Of a stretch of DNA of 64,000 nt, positions 28,203 to 37,626 are shown piece by piece. Position numbers and translations under genes: made by a program. The stretch is from Cupriavidus oxalaticus (GTDB lineage: Bacteria > Pseudomonadota > Gammaproteobacteria > Burkholderiales > Burkholderiaceae). The notes beneath the pieces are model-generated. The model did not search any database, was not told the origin of the DNA, and saw only the letters and a program-made list of their open reading frames with translations. The stretch spans positions 992,001 through 1,056,000 of the forward strand of contig NZ_CP038635.1 of assembly GCF_004768545.1 (NCBI RefSeq). The letters are read 5' to 3'. Within the stretch, counting starts at the first letter, position 1. Each line of letters opens with the position of its first letter.

Positions 28203-28511
28203 ATGAGCGCATCCGCAAGCGGCTGGTTTGTCATACTGCTGGCACTGATCAGTGCAAACCTGCCGTTTGTGAACCAGCGCCTGTTCATGGCGATCCCGCT
28301 CCGGTGGGCGCGCAAGCCGCTGTGGCTGCGCCTGCTGGAGCTGATCGTCTGGTACGCGGTGGCCGGTGCCGCCGGTTTCGCCGTCGAGGCCAGCCTCGGC
28401 AATGCCTTCCCGCAGGGCTGGCAGTTCTACGCCATCACCGCCTGCATGATGCTGGTGTTCGCCTTCCCGGGCTTCACCTGGCAATACCTCGTCAAACACC
28501 GCACGGCCTGA
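28203..28511 (+). CDS. DUF2818 family membrane protein
   Basis: A 102-residue protein with about three hydrophobic segments (residues 7-22, 40-58, 72-95), matching my recollection of DUF2818. That family is found next to nuoN in Burkholderiales. It lies 13 bases after nuoN, so it is very likely part of the nuo transcript; a role in complex I assembly or stability is inference from position only. The basic WARKPLWLR stretch lies between helices 1 and 2. Confidence 0.85.
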   Translation: MSASASGWFVILLALISANLPFVNQRLFMAIPLRWARKPLWLRLLELIVWYAVAGAAGFAVEASLGNAFPQGWQFYAITACMMLVFAFPGFTWQYLVKHRTA

Positions 28512-28554
28512 AGCCGGTCTTGTCGGCGCCGGGCCTGCCTGATCCGGAGCGTTC

Positions 28555-29190
28555 ATGACCGACAAGATCCAACGCGGCACCCAGTCTCTCGCCGACCCCG
28601 CCGGCCACACCGCGAACGACGACGCACTGAAGGAAGTCTGCGTCGCCTCGGCCACGGTCCATCGCGGCAAATTCCTCACCCTGAAGCAAGACATCGTCCG
28701 CCTGCCCGATGGCAAGCAGACCGGGCGCGAGTACATCGTGCATCCGGGCGCGGTGATGATGATCCCGTTGTTCGACGATGGCACCGTCCTGATGGAACGG
28801 CAGTTCCGCTATCCGGTCGGCGAAGTCATGCTGGAATTCCCGGCCGGCAAGCTCGACCCGCAAGAGGGCGCGCAACGCTGCGGCGAGCGCGAGCTGCAGG
28901 AAGAGACCGGCTATACGGCCCGGCGCTGGGACTACCTGACTCGCATCCACCCGGTCATCTCCTACTCGACCGAATTCATCGACGTCTTCCTGGCGCGCGA
29001 CCTGACGCACGGCGAGGCGCAGCTGGACGATGGCGAGTTCCTGGAGACGTTCATCGCGCCGGTGGGGCAGGTGATCGACTGGGTGCGCAGCGGCCGCATC
29101 AGCGATGTGAAGACCATCATCGGCGCGTTCTGGCTGGAGAAAATCGTTTCCGGCGCGTGGCAGCCGGGCGAGCAAACGGTGCCGGGCTGA
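28555..29190 (+). CDS. Nudix hydrolase, ADP-ribose pyrophosphatase-like
   Basis: A 211-residue cytoplasmic Nudix protein. The Nudix box GKLDPQE-x7-RELQEETGY (about residues 99-121) carries the metal-binding glutamates. The preceding IVHPGAVMMIPLFDDGTVLMERQFRYPVGEVMLEFPAG strand pattern is typical of ADP-ribose diphosphatases (NudF/YffH group). It would cleave ADP-ribose or related nucleoside diphosphate derivatives to AMP plus sugar phosphate; substrate choice is inferred. It sits 43 bases after DUF2818 and might be the distal gene of the nuo transcript. Confidence 0.85.
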   Translation: MTDKIQRGTQSLADPAGHTANDDALKEVCVASATVHRGKFLTLKQDIVRLPDGKQTGREYIVHPGAVMMIPLFDDGTVLMERQFRYPVGEVMLEFPAGKLDPQEGAQRCGERELQEETGYTARRWDYLTRIHPVISYSTEFIDVFLARDLTHGEAQLDDGEFLETFIAPVGQVIDWVRSGRISDVKTIIGAFWLEKIVSGAWQPGEQTVPG

Positions 29191-29264
29191 CTCGCTCCGG
29201 CAGCGGGGCGCGCACTGCGCTAAGCTGGTTGTGGGGCGATAAACGTATGTGCTGAACACTGCAT

Positions 29265-29310
29265 GTTCGTTCTACGAACGGTCGTTCGAAAAAATTTAGC
29301 ACGACCGTTC
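29265..29310 (+). promoter_or_regulatory. Overlapping inverted repeats, probable repressor operators
   Basis: GTTCGT-TCT-ACGAAC (29265-29279) overlaps CGAACG-GT-CGTTCG (29275-29288), and ACGACCGTTC (29301-29310) repeats the reverse complement of GAACGGTCGT. The last copy overlaps the -35 of the promoter at 29308-29336. Such GAACG-type palindromes are usual for TetR-like regulators of lipid metabolism, but the regulator is not in this window and the assignment is inference. Confidence 0.55.
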
Positions 29311-29336
29311 ACAAAATTTCGATTCGCGGATAATAT
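29308..29336 (+). promoter_or_regulatory. Sigma-70 promoter of the DUF1178 gene
   Basis: TTCACA (29308-29313), a 17-base spacer and TAATAT (29331-29336; GATAAT at 29329-29334 is an alternative) predict a start near 29343, 18 bases before the ATG at 29361. The local A/T-richness stands out from the flanking genes. Confidence 0.6.
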
Positions 29337-29360
29337 AGCTTTTGACGGGCTGGAAAGATC

Positions 29361-29816
29361 ATGAAGGTGCTCGACCTGCGCTGCGCGCATGACCATCGTT
29401 TCGAGGGCTGGTTTGCCTCGGAGGAAGAAGCGCAGTCGCAAATCGCGCGCGACCTCGTCCAATGCCCGGTCTGTGGCGACCATGCCGTGACGCGGCTGCC
29501 CAGCGCGCCGCGCCTGAACCTGTCAGGCGCGACCGCGCCGAAGGCGGCTGGCAAGCCGGCGCAGCCAGCGGCAACCGCCGCGGCACCGGCGGCACTGCAA
29601 GCGCTGTACATGAAGGCAGTGAAGCAGGTGCTGGCCCAGACCGAGGACGTTGGCGACCGCTTTGCCGAGGAGGCGAGGCGCATGCACTACGATGAAGCGC
29701 CGGAACGCGGAATCCGCGGCTCGGCTTCGCCGGAGGAAGTGCAGGCGCTGGCCGAGGAGGGCATCGAGACTTTCCCGCTTATCGTGCCGGATGCGCTGAA
29801 GCAGACGGCTCACTGA
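29361..29816 (+). CDS. DUF1178 family protein
   Basis: A 151-residue protein that starts MKVLDLRCAHDHRFEGWFAS and contains the two-cysteine knuckle CPVCGDHAVTRLPSAPRLN, with Cys9 and His11 earlier, so a small zinc-binding N-terminal domain is likely. A Pro/Ala linker separates it from a helical C-terminal half (VKQVLAQTEDVGDRFAEEARRMHYDEAPERGIRG). I recognise the DUF1178 pattern; its function is unknown. It is the first gene after the operator region and may lead the acyl-CoA dehydrogenase cluster. Confidence 0.85.
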   Translation: MKVLDLRCAHDHRFEGWFASEEEAQSQIARDLVQCPVCGDHAVTRLPSAPRLNLSGATAPKAAGKPAQPAATAAAPAALQALYMKAVKQVLAQTEDVGDRFAEEARRMHYDEAPERGIRGSASPEEVQALAEEGIETFPLIVPDALKQTAH

Positions 29817-29913
29817 ATTGCGTCCTGTGCCCGTTGCTGTCGGCGCATGACGCGCAAGGCAGAACAAACCGCCGGCAGCCTGAGACGATGCCGGCACCAT
29901 CATGGAGACGGGC

Positions 29914-31116
29914 ATGGATCTCAACTACTCGGCGTCCGACAACGCCTTCCGCGAGGAAGTGCGTAGCTGGCTCGAAGCCAACTTGCCGGCGGACATCCGC
30001 AGCAAGATTCTCAACCACCGCCGTCCGAACCGCGACGACCTGGTGCGCTGGCACAAGATCCTCGCCGGCAAGGGCTGGTCGGCGCCGCACTGGCCCGTCC
30101 AATTCGGCGGCACCGGCTGGAACGCCACCCAGCGCCATATCTGGGACGAAGAGAATGCCCGCGTCGGCGCGCCCGGCGTGCTGCCGTTCGGCGTGGCCAT
30201 GGTTGCGCCCGTGATCATGAAGTACGGCAACGAGCAGCAGAAGTCGTACTACCTGCCGCGCATCCTGGACTGCACCGACTGGTGGTGCCAGGGCTATTCG
30301 GAGCCGGGCTCGGGTTCGGACCTGGCCTCGCTGAAGACCCGCGCCGAGCTGACTTCGGACGGCAAGCACTACATCGTCAACGGCCAGAAGACCTGGACCA
30401 CGCTCGGCCAGCACGCCGACATGATCTTCTGCCTGGTCCGCACCGATCCGGAAGCCAAGAAGCAGGAAGGCATCTCGTTCCTGCTGATCGACATGAAGAC
30501 CCCGGGCATCACCGTGCGCCCGATCATCATGCTGGACGAAGAGCATGAAGTGAACGAGGTCTTCTTCGACAACGTCAAGGTGCCGGTCGAGAACCGCGTC
30601 GGCGAAGAGAACAAGGGCTGGACCTACGCCAAGTACCTGCTCGGCCACGAGCGTACCGGCATTGCCCGCGTGGGCAACTCCAAGCGCGAGCTGGGCTTCC
30701 TGAAGCGCGTGGCGCGCCAGCAGCAGAAGAACGGCAAGCCGCTGCTGGAGGATCCGGTGTTCGGCGCCAAGGTGGCCGCGCTGGAAATCGAACTGATGGC
30801 GCTGGAGATCACGGTGCTGCGCGTGGTGTCGAGCGAAGCCGCCGGCAAGGGCCCCGGTCCCGAGGCGTCGATGCTCAAGATCAAGGGCACCGAGATCCAG
30901 CAGCTGCTGACCGAGTTGATGGTCGAGGCCGTCGGCCCGTACGCCCAGCCGTTCGACACGGCCTACCTGGAGTGCGAGACCGAGCATGCGGTGACCGGCT
31001 ACGACGACGCCGCGCCGCTGTCCGCGTACTACTTCAACTATCGCAAGACCTCCATCTACGGCGGGTCCAACGAAATTCAGAAGAACATCATCAGCCAGAT
31101 GATTCTGGGGCTGTGA
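29914..31116 (+). CDS. Acyl-CoA dehydrogenase (large partner)
   Basis: A 400-residue FAD enzyme that introduces a trans-2 double bond into an acyl-CoA and passes electrons to ETF. The flavin-binding stretch GYSEPGSGSDLASLKTRAE and NGQKTWTTLGQHADMIFCLVRT are present, as is the C-terminal RKTSIYGGSNEIQKNIISQMILGL. Start ATG 29914 has GGAGACGGG just upstream; an ATG at 29902 in frame is possible. The next gene is a smaller acyl-CoA dehydrogenase 22 bases away, so the two may form a heteromeric enzyme, as for known paired dehydrogenases. The substrate is unknown. Confidence 0.9.
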   Translation: MDLNYSASDNAFREEVRSWLEANLPADIRSKILNHRRPNRDDLVRWHKILAGKGWSAPHWPVQFGGTGWNATQRHIWDEENARVGAPGVLPFGVAMVAPVIMKYGNEQQKSYYLPRILDCTDWWCQGYSEPGSGSDLASLKTRAELTSDGKHYIVNGQKTWTTLGQHADMIFCLVRTDPEAKKQEGISFLLIDMKTPGITVRPIIMLDEEHEVNEVFFDNVKVPVENRVGEENKGWTYAKYLLGHERTGIARVGNSKRELGFLKRVARQQQKNGKPLLEDPVFGAKVAALEIELMALEITVLRVVSSEAAGKGPGPEASMLKIKGTEIQQLLTELMVEAVGPYAQPFDTAYLECETEHAVTGYDDAAPLSAYYFNYRKTSIYGGSNEIQKNIISQMILGL

Positions 31117-31138
31117 GGACAGGAAGGAGATAGGTAAC

Positions 31139-32257
31139 ATGAACTTCAATCTCAGCGACGAACAGAAGCAACTGGCCGACGCCGTCCGCCGTTTTGTCGA
31201 GAAGGACTACGGTTTCGAGGACCGCAAGAAGAACTACGAAAGCGCCGCCGGCTACGGCGAATCCGCGTGGGGCTCGCTGGTCGAGCTCGGCCTGACCGCG
31301 CTGCCGGTGCCGGAAGCGCAGGGTGGCTTCTCGGGCAAGGCGCTCGACATGATGGTGGTCCAGCAGGAGCTGGGCCGTGGCCTGGTGGTCGAGCCGTACC
31401 TGGCCACCGTGGTGGGTGCCTACGCACTGGGCCTGGCCGGCGGCCAGGACGCGCTGCTGGAGCAGGTCGCCGGCGGCGAGCTGAAGCTGGCCGTGGCCTT
31501 CAACGAGCCGCAGGCGCGCTATGAGCTGAACAACGTGCGCGTTACAGCCCGCGACGGCAAGCTCAACGGCCGCAAGACCGTGGTGCTGCACGGCGGCCAG
31601 GCCGACAAGCTGATCGTGTCGGCGCGCAGCAGCGGCGGCGATGCCGACCAGGACGGCATCTCGCTGTTCCTGGTGGATGCCAAGGGCGCCGGTGTCAGCA
31701 TCAAGGACTATCGCACCATCGACAACCTGCGCGCGGCCGACATCACGTTCCAGGACGCGCCGGCGCAACTGCTGGGCGAGGCCGGCAAGGGCTTCGCGCT
31801 GGTCGAGCAGGTGGCCGACTATGCCGCGGTGCTGCTGTGCGCCGAGGCCGTGGGCGTGATGGACACGCTCAACGCCGCCACGCTGGAATACGCCAAGACG
31901 CGCCAGCAGTTCGGCCAGCCGATCGCACGCTTCCAGGCGCTGCAGCATCGCATGGTCGAGATGTTCATCCATGCCGAGCAGTCGCGTTCGATCACGCTGC
32001 TGGCCGCCGCCCGTTTTGAAGAGGCCACGCCGGAAGAGCGCCGCCGCTACGTTTCCGCCGCCAAGGCGCGCGTGGGGCAGGCAGCGCGCACGGTCGGCCA
32101 GGAAGCGGTGCAGATCCACGGGGGCATGGGCGTGACCAACGAACTGCCGGCCGCGCACATGTTCAAGCGCCTGACGCTGATCAACACCACCTTCGGTGAC
32201 GTGGATCACCACCTGGGCCGGTTTGCCGCCCAGCCGGGGTTCCAGGAAGCAGCCTGA
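31139..32257 (+). CDS. Acyl-CoA dehydrogenase (small partner)
   Basis: A 372-residue acyl-CoA dehydrogenase-fold protein starting MNFNLSDEQKQLADAVRRFVEKDYGF. It keeps the C-terminal KARVGQAARTVGQEAVQIHGGMGVTNELPAAHMFKRL. The central flavin region is less canonical than in the upstream partner (FNEPQARYELNNVRVTARDG instead of a TEPxxGSD motif), consistent with a second subunit that relies on the partner for part of the active site. GGAAGGAG precedes ATG 31139. Heteromer formation is inference. Confidence 0.88.
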   Translation: MNFNLSDEQKQLADAVRRFVEKDYGFEDRKKNYESAAGYGESAWGSLVELGLTALPVPEAQGGFSGKALDMMVVQQELGRGLVVEPYLATVVGAYALGLAGGQDALLEQVAGGELKLAVAFNEPQARYELNNVRVTARDGKLNGRKTVVLHGGQADKLIVSARSSGGDADQDGISLFLVDAKGAGVSIKDYRTIDNLRAADITFQDAPAQLLGEAGKGFALVEQVADYAAVLLCAEAVGVMDTLNAATLEYAKTRQQFGQPIARFQALQHRMVEMFIHAEQSRSITLLAAARFEEATPEERRRYVSAAKARVGQAARTVGQEAVQIHGGMGVTNELPAAHMFKRLTLINTTFGDVDHHLGRFAAQPGFQEAA

Positions 32258-32280
32258 TCCTCTCGTCTGCCATGCCAGTC

Positions 32281-32314
32281 AAAACCGCGCCGTATTCCCA
32301 GGCGCGGTTTTTTT
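32281..32314 (+). terminator. Intrinsic terminator after the acyl-CoA dehydrogenase pair
   Basis: AAAACCGCGCC (32281-32291) pairs with GGCGCGGTTTT (32301-32311) and continues into a seven-T run. It sits 24 bases after the dehydrogenase stop and separates the pair from the MaoC genes. Confidence 0.9.
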
Positions 32315-32433
32315 CTTTGCGCGCTGTTAGGGACGGGTTCGGCAAATACGGACGCTGAGCCGTGGCATGCATGCGATCATCGTCGGGACAAGGCCGTCGC
32401 CATCCCAGGCTAACAATTACGGAGAGACAAGCA

Positions 32434-32877
32434 ATGCTGTATTTCGAGGACTTTGAGGTCGGCAGCCGCCGCGAACTGGGCTCCTACGTCGTCACCGAGG
32501 AAGAACTCCTCGCCTTTGCCCGCCAGTACGACCCGCAGCCGTTTCATATCGACAAGGAAGCGGCTGCCAAGAGCATCTACGGCGGACTGATCTCGAGCGG
32601 CTGGATGACTTGCTCGATCATGATGCGCCTGCTGGTGCTGAGCACCACCGGCAAGTCGGCCAGCATGGGCTCGCCCGGCGTGGACGAGATCCGCTGGATC
32701 AAGCCGGTCTATGCCGGGGACACGCTGACCGTGGTGCTCAACGTGCTGGACACGCGAGCCTCGCAATCGAAGCCGGACCGCGGCATCGTGCATACCCAGT
32801 GGGAAGCCACCAACCAGCGCGGCGAACTGGTCTGCACCGTCAAGGGCATGGGCATGTACGGCCGCCGCCCCGCATAA
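32434..32877 (+). CDS. MaoC-like hot-dog dehydratase (R-specific enoyl-CoA hydratase type)
   Basis: A 147-residue hot-dog-fold protein. The hydratase signature D-x4-H lies in [13 protein letters not shown], with a following Gly-rich [12 protein letters not shown]. It probably hydrates a trans-2-enoyl-CoA to the (R)-3-hydroxyacyl-CoA. ATG 32434 has GGAGAGA (32421-32427); the open frame upstream overlaps the leader and lacks similarity. A second MaoC gene follows after 36 bases; two half-size hydratases together may make a heterodimer. Confidence 0.9.
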   Translation: MLYFEDFEVGSRRELGSYVVTEEELLAFARQYDPQPFHIDKEAAAKSIYGGLISSGWMTCSIMMRLLVLSTTGKSASMGSPGVDEIRWIKPVYAGDTLTVVLNVLDTRASQSKPDRGIVHTQWEATNQRGELVCTVKGMGMYGRRPA

Positions 32878-32913
32878 CGACACATCCACCCACCCATCGA
32901 GGAGACAACCGAA

Positions 32914-33390
32914 ATGCGTACCATCGCAACGCTGGAAGAGCTGGAAGGCCTGCAAGGGCAGGAAGTCGCGGTCAGCGACTGGATGGAGGTGACCCAGCAG
33001 CAGGTCAACCAGTTTGCCGAGGCTACCGGCGACCACCAGTGGATCCACGTCGACGTGGAGCGCGCCAAGAAGGAGTCGCCCTATGGCGCCCCGATCGCCC
33101 ATGGCTTCCTGACGCTGTCGCTGCTGCCCAAGTTCATGCACAACGCGCTGCACATGCCGTCGAAGATCGGCGTCAACTATGGCCTGAACCGCGTGCGCTT
33201 CACCGCGCCGGTGCCGGTGGGCAGCAAATTGCGGGCACGAATCAAGCTGCTCAAGGTCGAACGGCTCGATCCGCTGCCAAAGTCGCCGGAACTGGTGGGT
33301 GCGCAGTCCACCTGGGAGGTGACGATCGAGCGCGAGGGCAGCGAGCGCCCGGTATGTGTCGCGGAGTCAATTTCCCGCCGCTACGGATGA
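32914..33390 (+). CDS. MaoC-like hot-dog dehydratase, second copy
   Basis: A 158-residue hot-dog-fold hydratase. The catalytic Asp/His pair is in FAEATGDHQWIHVD, followed by SPYGAPIAHGFLTLSLLPKF. This is typical of NodN/MaoC-type enoyl-CoA hydratases with an N-terminal helix (TIATLEELEGLQGQEVAVSDW). GAGGAGACAA precedes ATG 32914. It lies in tandem with the gene at 32434 and downstream of an acyl-CoA dehydrogenase pair, consistent with consecutive oxidation and hydration of one acyl-CoA class. Confidence 0.9.
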   Translation: MRTIATLEELEGLQGQEVAVSDWMEVTQQQVNQFAEATGDHQWIHVDVERAKKESPYGAPIAHGFLTLSLLPKFMHNALHMPSKIGVNYGLNRVRFTAPVPVGSKLRARIKLLKVERLDPLPKSPELVGAQSTWEVTIEREGSERPVCVAESISRRYG

Positions 33391-33415
33391 CCCCACATCC
33401 ACCGTGTGGTGTTGA

Positions 33416-33471
33416 GGTGCGACAAAGGTTCTGACGCACTGCGACAATATGCCACACGAAAATGTCGCACC
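33416..33471 (+). promoter_or_regulatory. TGCGACA inverted-repeat array
   Basis: GGTGCGACA (33416-33424), TGCGACA (33440-33446) and TGTCGCACC (33463-33471) are three copies of one motif, two direct and one inverted. The outer arms pair perfectly over 9 bp and the inner ones over 7 bp. It could be an operator array or a large hairpin ahead of the following terminator. Confidence 0.4.
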
Positions 33472-33474
33472 CAC

Positions 33475-33498
33475 AAAGCCGCGCCAATGCGCGGCTTT
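33475..33498 (+). terminator. Bidirectional-looking terminator after the MaoC genes
   Basis: AAAGCCGCG (33475-33483) and CGCGGCTTT (33490-33498) form a 9-bp stem with a CCAATG loop, followed by an A/T-rich stretch. It probably ends the MaoC transcript. Confidence 0.65.
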
Positions 33499-34031
33499 AT
33501 GCATATTTATAGGCGAAATTGTGATCTTGACGGCAATCAAGTGCTGCGATGCGGCGACAGCACATGATTGTCCGTTTATCTGAACTCTGTGTTCTGTGGC
33601 GTTGGGTTTACCCTCAATGTTGCGTTGCGGTACATTCGCGCCCACGATGTTTTACGTGTTGCGCTCCCCGGCCGAAAACCGCGCTTGCCACCAGGTTGCT
33701 GAAGGCAAGTCCGTCGGGAAGTGCAAAAACCTCGTATTCCAACGCTACCCGGCCGCTGTACTGAGCCGGGACCGTTCGCGGTTTCGGCCACCAGGTGCCG
33801 CAGCGCCGGCAAGGTCCCACAGGGCCTGCAGCGCGCGCAGTCAGTTGTCCTTCCGTGTTCATGGCGTTGCAAGGCCGCATGGTCCTCCGGCGTTAGATTC
33901 GCCGCCCGACCGCAACGCCAGCTAAGGACACGTCCTTCCGGTTTTCCCATAGCCCCACGCCTCTTGCGCGAGCATCAGGCGGTTTAGCCACGCTTTTGCC
34001 CAAAGCGCGGTGTAACCAAACCAGTCGTGAC

Positions 34032-34994
34032 ATGAAGAAACCAATACTGCCGCGTTGGACGCGGTTCCTGCCCTGCCTCGGCCTGCTCCTGCTGGCCGGC
34101 TGCAACATGACGCTGCTCGACCCGAAAGGGCAGGTTGGCGTCGATATCAAGAACATCATCCTGATCGCCACCTGGCTCATGCTGCTGGTGGTGGTGCCGG
34201 TGATCGTGCTCACGCTGGTGTTCGCCTGGAAGTACCGCGCGTCCAATACCAAGGCGCGCTACGAGCCGGACTGGTCGCACTCGACCGCGATCGAAGTGGT
34301 GGTGTGGCTGATCCCGTGCCTGATCATCATCGCGCTGGGCATCATCACCTGGAAGTCCTCGCACGACCTGGACCCGTACAAGCCGCTGGAATCGAACAAG
34401 AAGCCGGTCACCGTCGAGGTGGTGGCGCTGAACTGGAAGTGGCTGTTCATCTATCCGGAACTGAAGATCGCGACCGTCAACCAGATCGCGTTCCCGGTCG
34501 ACACCCCGGTGAACTTCAAGATCACCTCGGATTCGATCATGAATTCGTTCTTCATCCCGCAACTGGGCAGCCAGGTGTACGCCATGGCAGGGATGGAGAC
34601 CAAGCTGCACCTGATCGCCAACCATGCCGGCTCGTATGACGGCGTGTCCGCCAACTACAGTGGCGGCGGCTTCTCGGGCATGAAGTTCAAGGCGGTCGCC
34701 ATGTCGAACTACGAGTTCGACGAGTGGGTCGCCAAGGTTCGCGCCTCGTCGACCGAACTGGGCGTTGAAGGCTACAAGACGCTGGCACAACCCAGCGAGA
34801 GGGAGCCGGTCACGTACTACGGCAAGGTGGAAGACCAGCTCTTCCACAACATCCTGCACAAGTACATGGACCACAGCGGCACTGCGGTTGCCGACAGGGG
34901 TTTCAAGGGCGGCCCGATCTGCACGTCGCGCAATACCCTCGGTGAAGAGCAGCTGTCGATGACCACGCCGGCCAAGCTGCCGGCGGGCGCGTAA
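34032..34994 (+). CDS. cyoA: Cytochrome bo3 ubiquinol oxidase subunit II
   Basis: A 320-residue lipoprotein subunit. The signal sequence ends at a lipobox LLAGC (Cys about 23), followed by two transmembrane helices and a periplasmic cupredoxin domain. The domain retains [34 protein letters not shown], but the Cys/His ligands of CuA are absent, which identifies a quinol rather than cytochrome c oxidase. The C-terminal CyoA extension ([16 protein letters not shown]...ICTSRN) is present. First gene of cyoABCD. Start ATG 34032 gives a proper signal peptide; an upstream in-frame ATG at 33996 would not. Confidence 0.95.
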   Translation: MKKPILPRWTRFLPCLGLLLLAGCNMTLLDPKGQVGVDIKNIILIATWLMLLVVVPVIVLTLVFAWKYRASNTKARYEPDWSHSTAIEVVVWLIPCLIIIALGIITWKSSHDLDPYKPLESNKKPVTVEVVALNWKWLFIYPELKIATVNQIAFPVDTPVNFKITSDSIMNSFFIPQLGSQVYAMAGMETKLHLIANHAGSYDGVSANYSGGGFSGMKFKAVAMSNYEFDEWVAKVRASSTELGVEGYKTLAQPSEREPVTYYGKVEDQLFHNILHKYMDHSGTAVADRGFKGGPICTSRNTLGEEQLSMTTPAKLPAGA

Positions 34995-35005
34995 TCCTGG
35001 GAGCA

Positions 35006-36982
35006 ATGATGTTTGGCAAGTTGAGTTTGTCGGCGATTCCGTTTCATGAGCCGATCATCATGGTCGTGCTGGCCGGCGTCGCCCTGGGCGGTGCCGCGCT
35101 GCTGGGCGCGATCACCTATTTCAAGAAGTGGGGCTATCTCTGGAATGAGTGGTTCACGTCCGTCGATCACAAGAAGATCGGCGTGATGTACTGCCTGGTC
35201 GCGCTGATCATGCTGCTGCGCGGCTTTGCCGACGCGGTCATGATGCGTACCCAGCTGGCGCTCGCCACCAATGGCGCCACCGGCGTGCTGCCGCCCGAGC
35301 ACTACGACCAGATCTTCACCGCCCACGGCGTGATCATGATCTTCTTCGTGGCCATGCCGCTGATGACCGGCCTGATGAACCTGGTCGTGCCGCTGCAGAT
35401 CGGCGCGCGCGACGTGGCCTTCCCGTTCCTGAACACGCTGTCGTTCTGGCTGTTCGTGGCGGGCGCCATGCTGGTCAACGTCTCGCTGGGCGTCGGTGAA
35501 TTCGCCAAGACCGGCTGGCTGGCCTACCCGCCGCTGTCGGGCCTGGATTACAGCCCTGGCGTGGGGGTGGACTATTACCTCTGGAGCTTGCAGATCTCGG
35601 GCCTGGGCACGCTGCTGACCGGCGTGAACTTCCTGGTGACGATCCTGCGCATGCGCGCCCCGGGCATGACCCTGATGCGCATGCCGGTGTTCACCTGGAC
35701 CGCGCTGTGCACCAACGTGCTGATCGTGGCCGCCTTCCCGGTGCTGACCGTGACGCTGGCGCTGCTGGGCCTGGACCGCTACATCGGCACCCACTTCTTC
35801 ACGAACGACGGTGGCGGCAACGCCATGATGTACGTGAACCTGATCTGGATCTGGGGCCACCCCGAGGTGTACATCCTGATCCTGCCGGCGTTCGGTATCT
35901 TCTCTGAAGTCATCTCCACGTTCTCGGGCAAGAAGCTGTTCGGCTACAAGGGCATGGTGTACGCGACCGCCGCGATCATGGTGCTGTCGTTCATCGTGTG
36001 GCTGCACCACTTCTTCACGATGGGCTCGGGCGCCAACGTCAACGCGTTCTTCGGCATCACGACCATGATCATCTCCATCCCGACCGGGGTGAAGATCTTC
36101 AACTGGCTGTTCACCATGTACCGCGGCCGGGTCCAGATGACCTCGCCGGTGCTGTGGACGCTGGGCTTCATGATCACCTTCGTGATCGGCGGCATGACCG
36201 GCGTGCTGATGGCCGTGCCGGCTGCCGACTTCGTGCTGCACAACAGCCTGTTCCTGATCGCCCACTTCCACAACGTGATCATCGGCGGCGTGCTGTTCGG
36301 CTACCTGGCCGGCATCACCTACTGGTGGCCGAAGGCGTTCGGCTTCACGCTGAACGAGCGCCTGGGCAAGTGCGCCTTCTGGTGCTGGCTGGTGGGCTTC
36401 TACTTCGCCTTCATGCCGCTGTACGTGCTGGGCCTGATGGGCATGACCCGCCGCCTGAACCACACCGACAACCCGGCGTGGACGCCGTGGCTGTACCTGG
36501 CCGTGGTGGGCGTGGTGTTCGTGGCGCTGGGCATCTTCTTCCAGGTGCTGCAGATCGTCGTGTCGATCCGCGACCGCAAGAAGCTGGCCGACGTGACCGG
36601 CGACCCGTGGGGCGGCCGTACCCTGGAGTGGGCCACCTCGTCGCCGCCGCCGTTCTACAACTTCGCGCACACTCCGGTGGTGCGTGACCTGGACGCGTTC
36701 GCCGACATGAAGGCCCGCGGCGAGACCCTGCCGACCGAAGGCTACGAGAAGATCCACATGCCCAAGAACACGGGCGCGGGCTTCATCATCGGTGCCTTCA
36801 GCCTGGTGTTCGGCTTTGCCCTGACCTGGCATATCTGGTGGATGGCCATCGTTGGCCTGGTGGGCATGGTGTGGGCGTTTATCCACCGCAGCAACGACGA
36901 CCATATCGACTACTACGTGCCGGCCACCGAGGTCGAGCAGATTGAAACGCGCCATCTGCAGCGCATTGCTTCGCAAGCCTGA
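35006..36982 (+). CDS. cyoB: Cytochrome bo3 ubiquinol oxidase subunit I
   Basis: A 658-residue catalytic heme-copper oxidase subunit with about 15 helices. [15 protein letters not shown] supplies the CuB His and cross-linked Tyr, [10 protein letters not shown] the other two CuB histidines, and HFHNVIIGG the heme histidines. It oxidises ubiquinol and reduces oxygen to water while pumping protons. Two adjacent ATGs (35006, 35009) are possible; GGGAG at 34999-35003 is spaced better for 35009. Confidence 0.97.
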   Translation: MMFGKLSLSAIPFHEPIIMVVLAGVALGGAALLGAITYFKKWGYLWNEWFTSVDHKKIGVMYCLVALIMLLRGFADAVMMRTQLALATNGATGVLPPEHYDQIFTAHGVIMIFFVAMPLMTGLMNLVVPLQIGARDVAFPFLNTLSFWLFVAGAMLVNVSLGVGEFAKTGWLAYPPLSGLDYSPGVGVDYYLWSLQISGLGTLLTGVNFLVTILRMRAPGMTLMRMPVFTWTALCTNVLIVAAFPVLTVTLALLGLDRYIGTHFFTNDGGGNAMMYVNLIWIWGHPEVYILILPAFGIFSEVISTFSGKKLFGYKGMVYATAAIMVLSFIVWLHHFFTMGSGANVNAFFGITTMIISIPTGVKIFNWLFTMYRGRVQMTSPVLWTLGFMITFVIGGMTGVLMAVPAADFVLHNSLFLIAHFHNVIIGGVLFGYLAGITYWWPKAFGFTLNERLGKCAFWCWLVGFYFAFMPLYVLGLMGMTRRLNHTDNPAWTPWLYLAVVGVVFVALGIFFQVLQIVVSIRDRKKLADVTGDPWGGRTLEWATSSPPPFYNFAHTPVVRDLDAFADMKARGETLPTEGYEKIHMPKNTGAGFIIGAFSLVFGFALTWHIWWMAIVGLVGMVWAFIHRSNDDHIDYYVPATEVEQIETRHLQRIASQA

Positions 36983-36987
36983 GAACC

Positions 36988-37626
36988 ATGTCGACTCAAG
37001 TCCTAGACCGCATCCCCGCGCAGGCCGGCGCCTCGGCCCACGCCGACGCGCATGACCATGCGCACCACGATACCAGTGCCAATACGGTGTATGGCTTCTG
37101 GATCTACCTGATGAGCGACTGCATCATCTTCGCCGGGCTGTTCGCGACGTTCGCCGTTCTGCGCGGCGAGCTGGCAGGCGGCCCCTCGGCGAAGGAGCTG
37201 TTCGAGCTCAACTACGTGCTGGTGGAGACCTTCATCCTGCTGTTCTCCTCGATCACGTACGGCATGGCGATGATCTCGCTGCAGAACCGCAGCCTCAAGC
37301 ACGTGCAGACCTGGCTCGGCGTGACGTTCCTGCTGGGCGCGGCGTTCATGGCGATGGAAATCAACGAGTTCCACCACCTGATCGCCGAAGGCGCCGGGCC
37401 GGGCCGCAGCGCGTTCCTGTCGTCGTTCTTCACGCTGGTCGGCACCCACGGCCTGCACGTCGCCAGCGGCATGCTGTGGATGATCGTGCTGATGTGGCAG
37501 CTGGGCAAGAAGGGCATCACCCCGACGCTCAGCAAGCGCCTGATGTGCCTGTCGCTGTTCTGGCACTTTCTGGACGTGGTCTGGATCGGCGTGTTTACCG
37601 TGGTCTACCTGATGGGACATCTGTGA
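36988..37626 (+). CDS. cyoC: Cytochrome bo3 ubiquinol oxidase subunit III
   Basis: A 212-residue membrane subunit with five transmembrane helices (family COX3). After a His/Asp-rich N-terminus ([15 protein letters not shown]) come [23 protein letters not shown] and the conserved [14 protein letters not shown] and [16 protein letters not shown]. Its stop overlaps the cyoD start (TGATG), so the two are translationally coupled. Confidence 0.96.
   Translation: MSTQVLDRIPAQAGASAHADAHDHAHHDTSANTVYGFWIYLMSDCIIFAGLFATFAVLRGELAGGPSAKELFELNYVLVETFILLFSSITYGMAMISLQNRSLKHVQTWLGVTFLLGAAFMAMEINEFHHLIAEGAGPGRSAFLSSFFTLVGTHGLHVASGMLWMIVLMWQLGKKGITPTLSKRLMCLSLFWHFLDVVWIGVFTVVYLMGHL

Larger units (their letters stand above)
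33391..34031 (+). other. Long intergenic region upstream of cyoA
   Basis: 641 bases with no supported gene. It holds an inverted-repeat array near its left end (33416-33471), a terminator-like hairpin (33475-33498), and a moderately A/T-rich stretch (33500-33660) in which the cyo promoter may lie. No pair of -35/-10 boxes is convincing. Short open frames here have atypical codon use and no ribosome binding sites. Confidence 0.6.

Noticed and set aside
33549..33987. Short open frames in the gap before cyoA (for example 33596-33925, 33721-33987 plus and 33576-33950 minus)
   Set aside because: They overlap one another in different frames, have no ribosome binding sites and show codon use unlike neighbouring genes.
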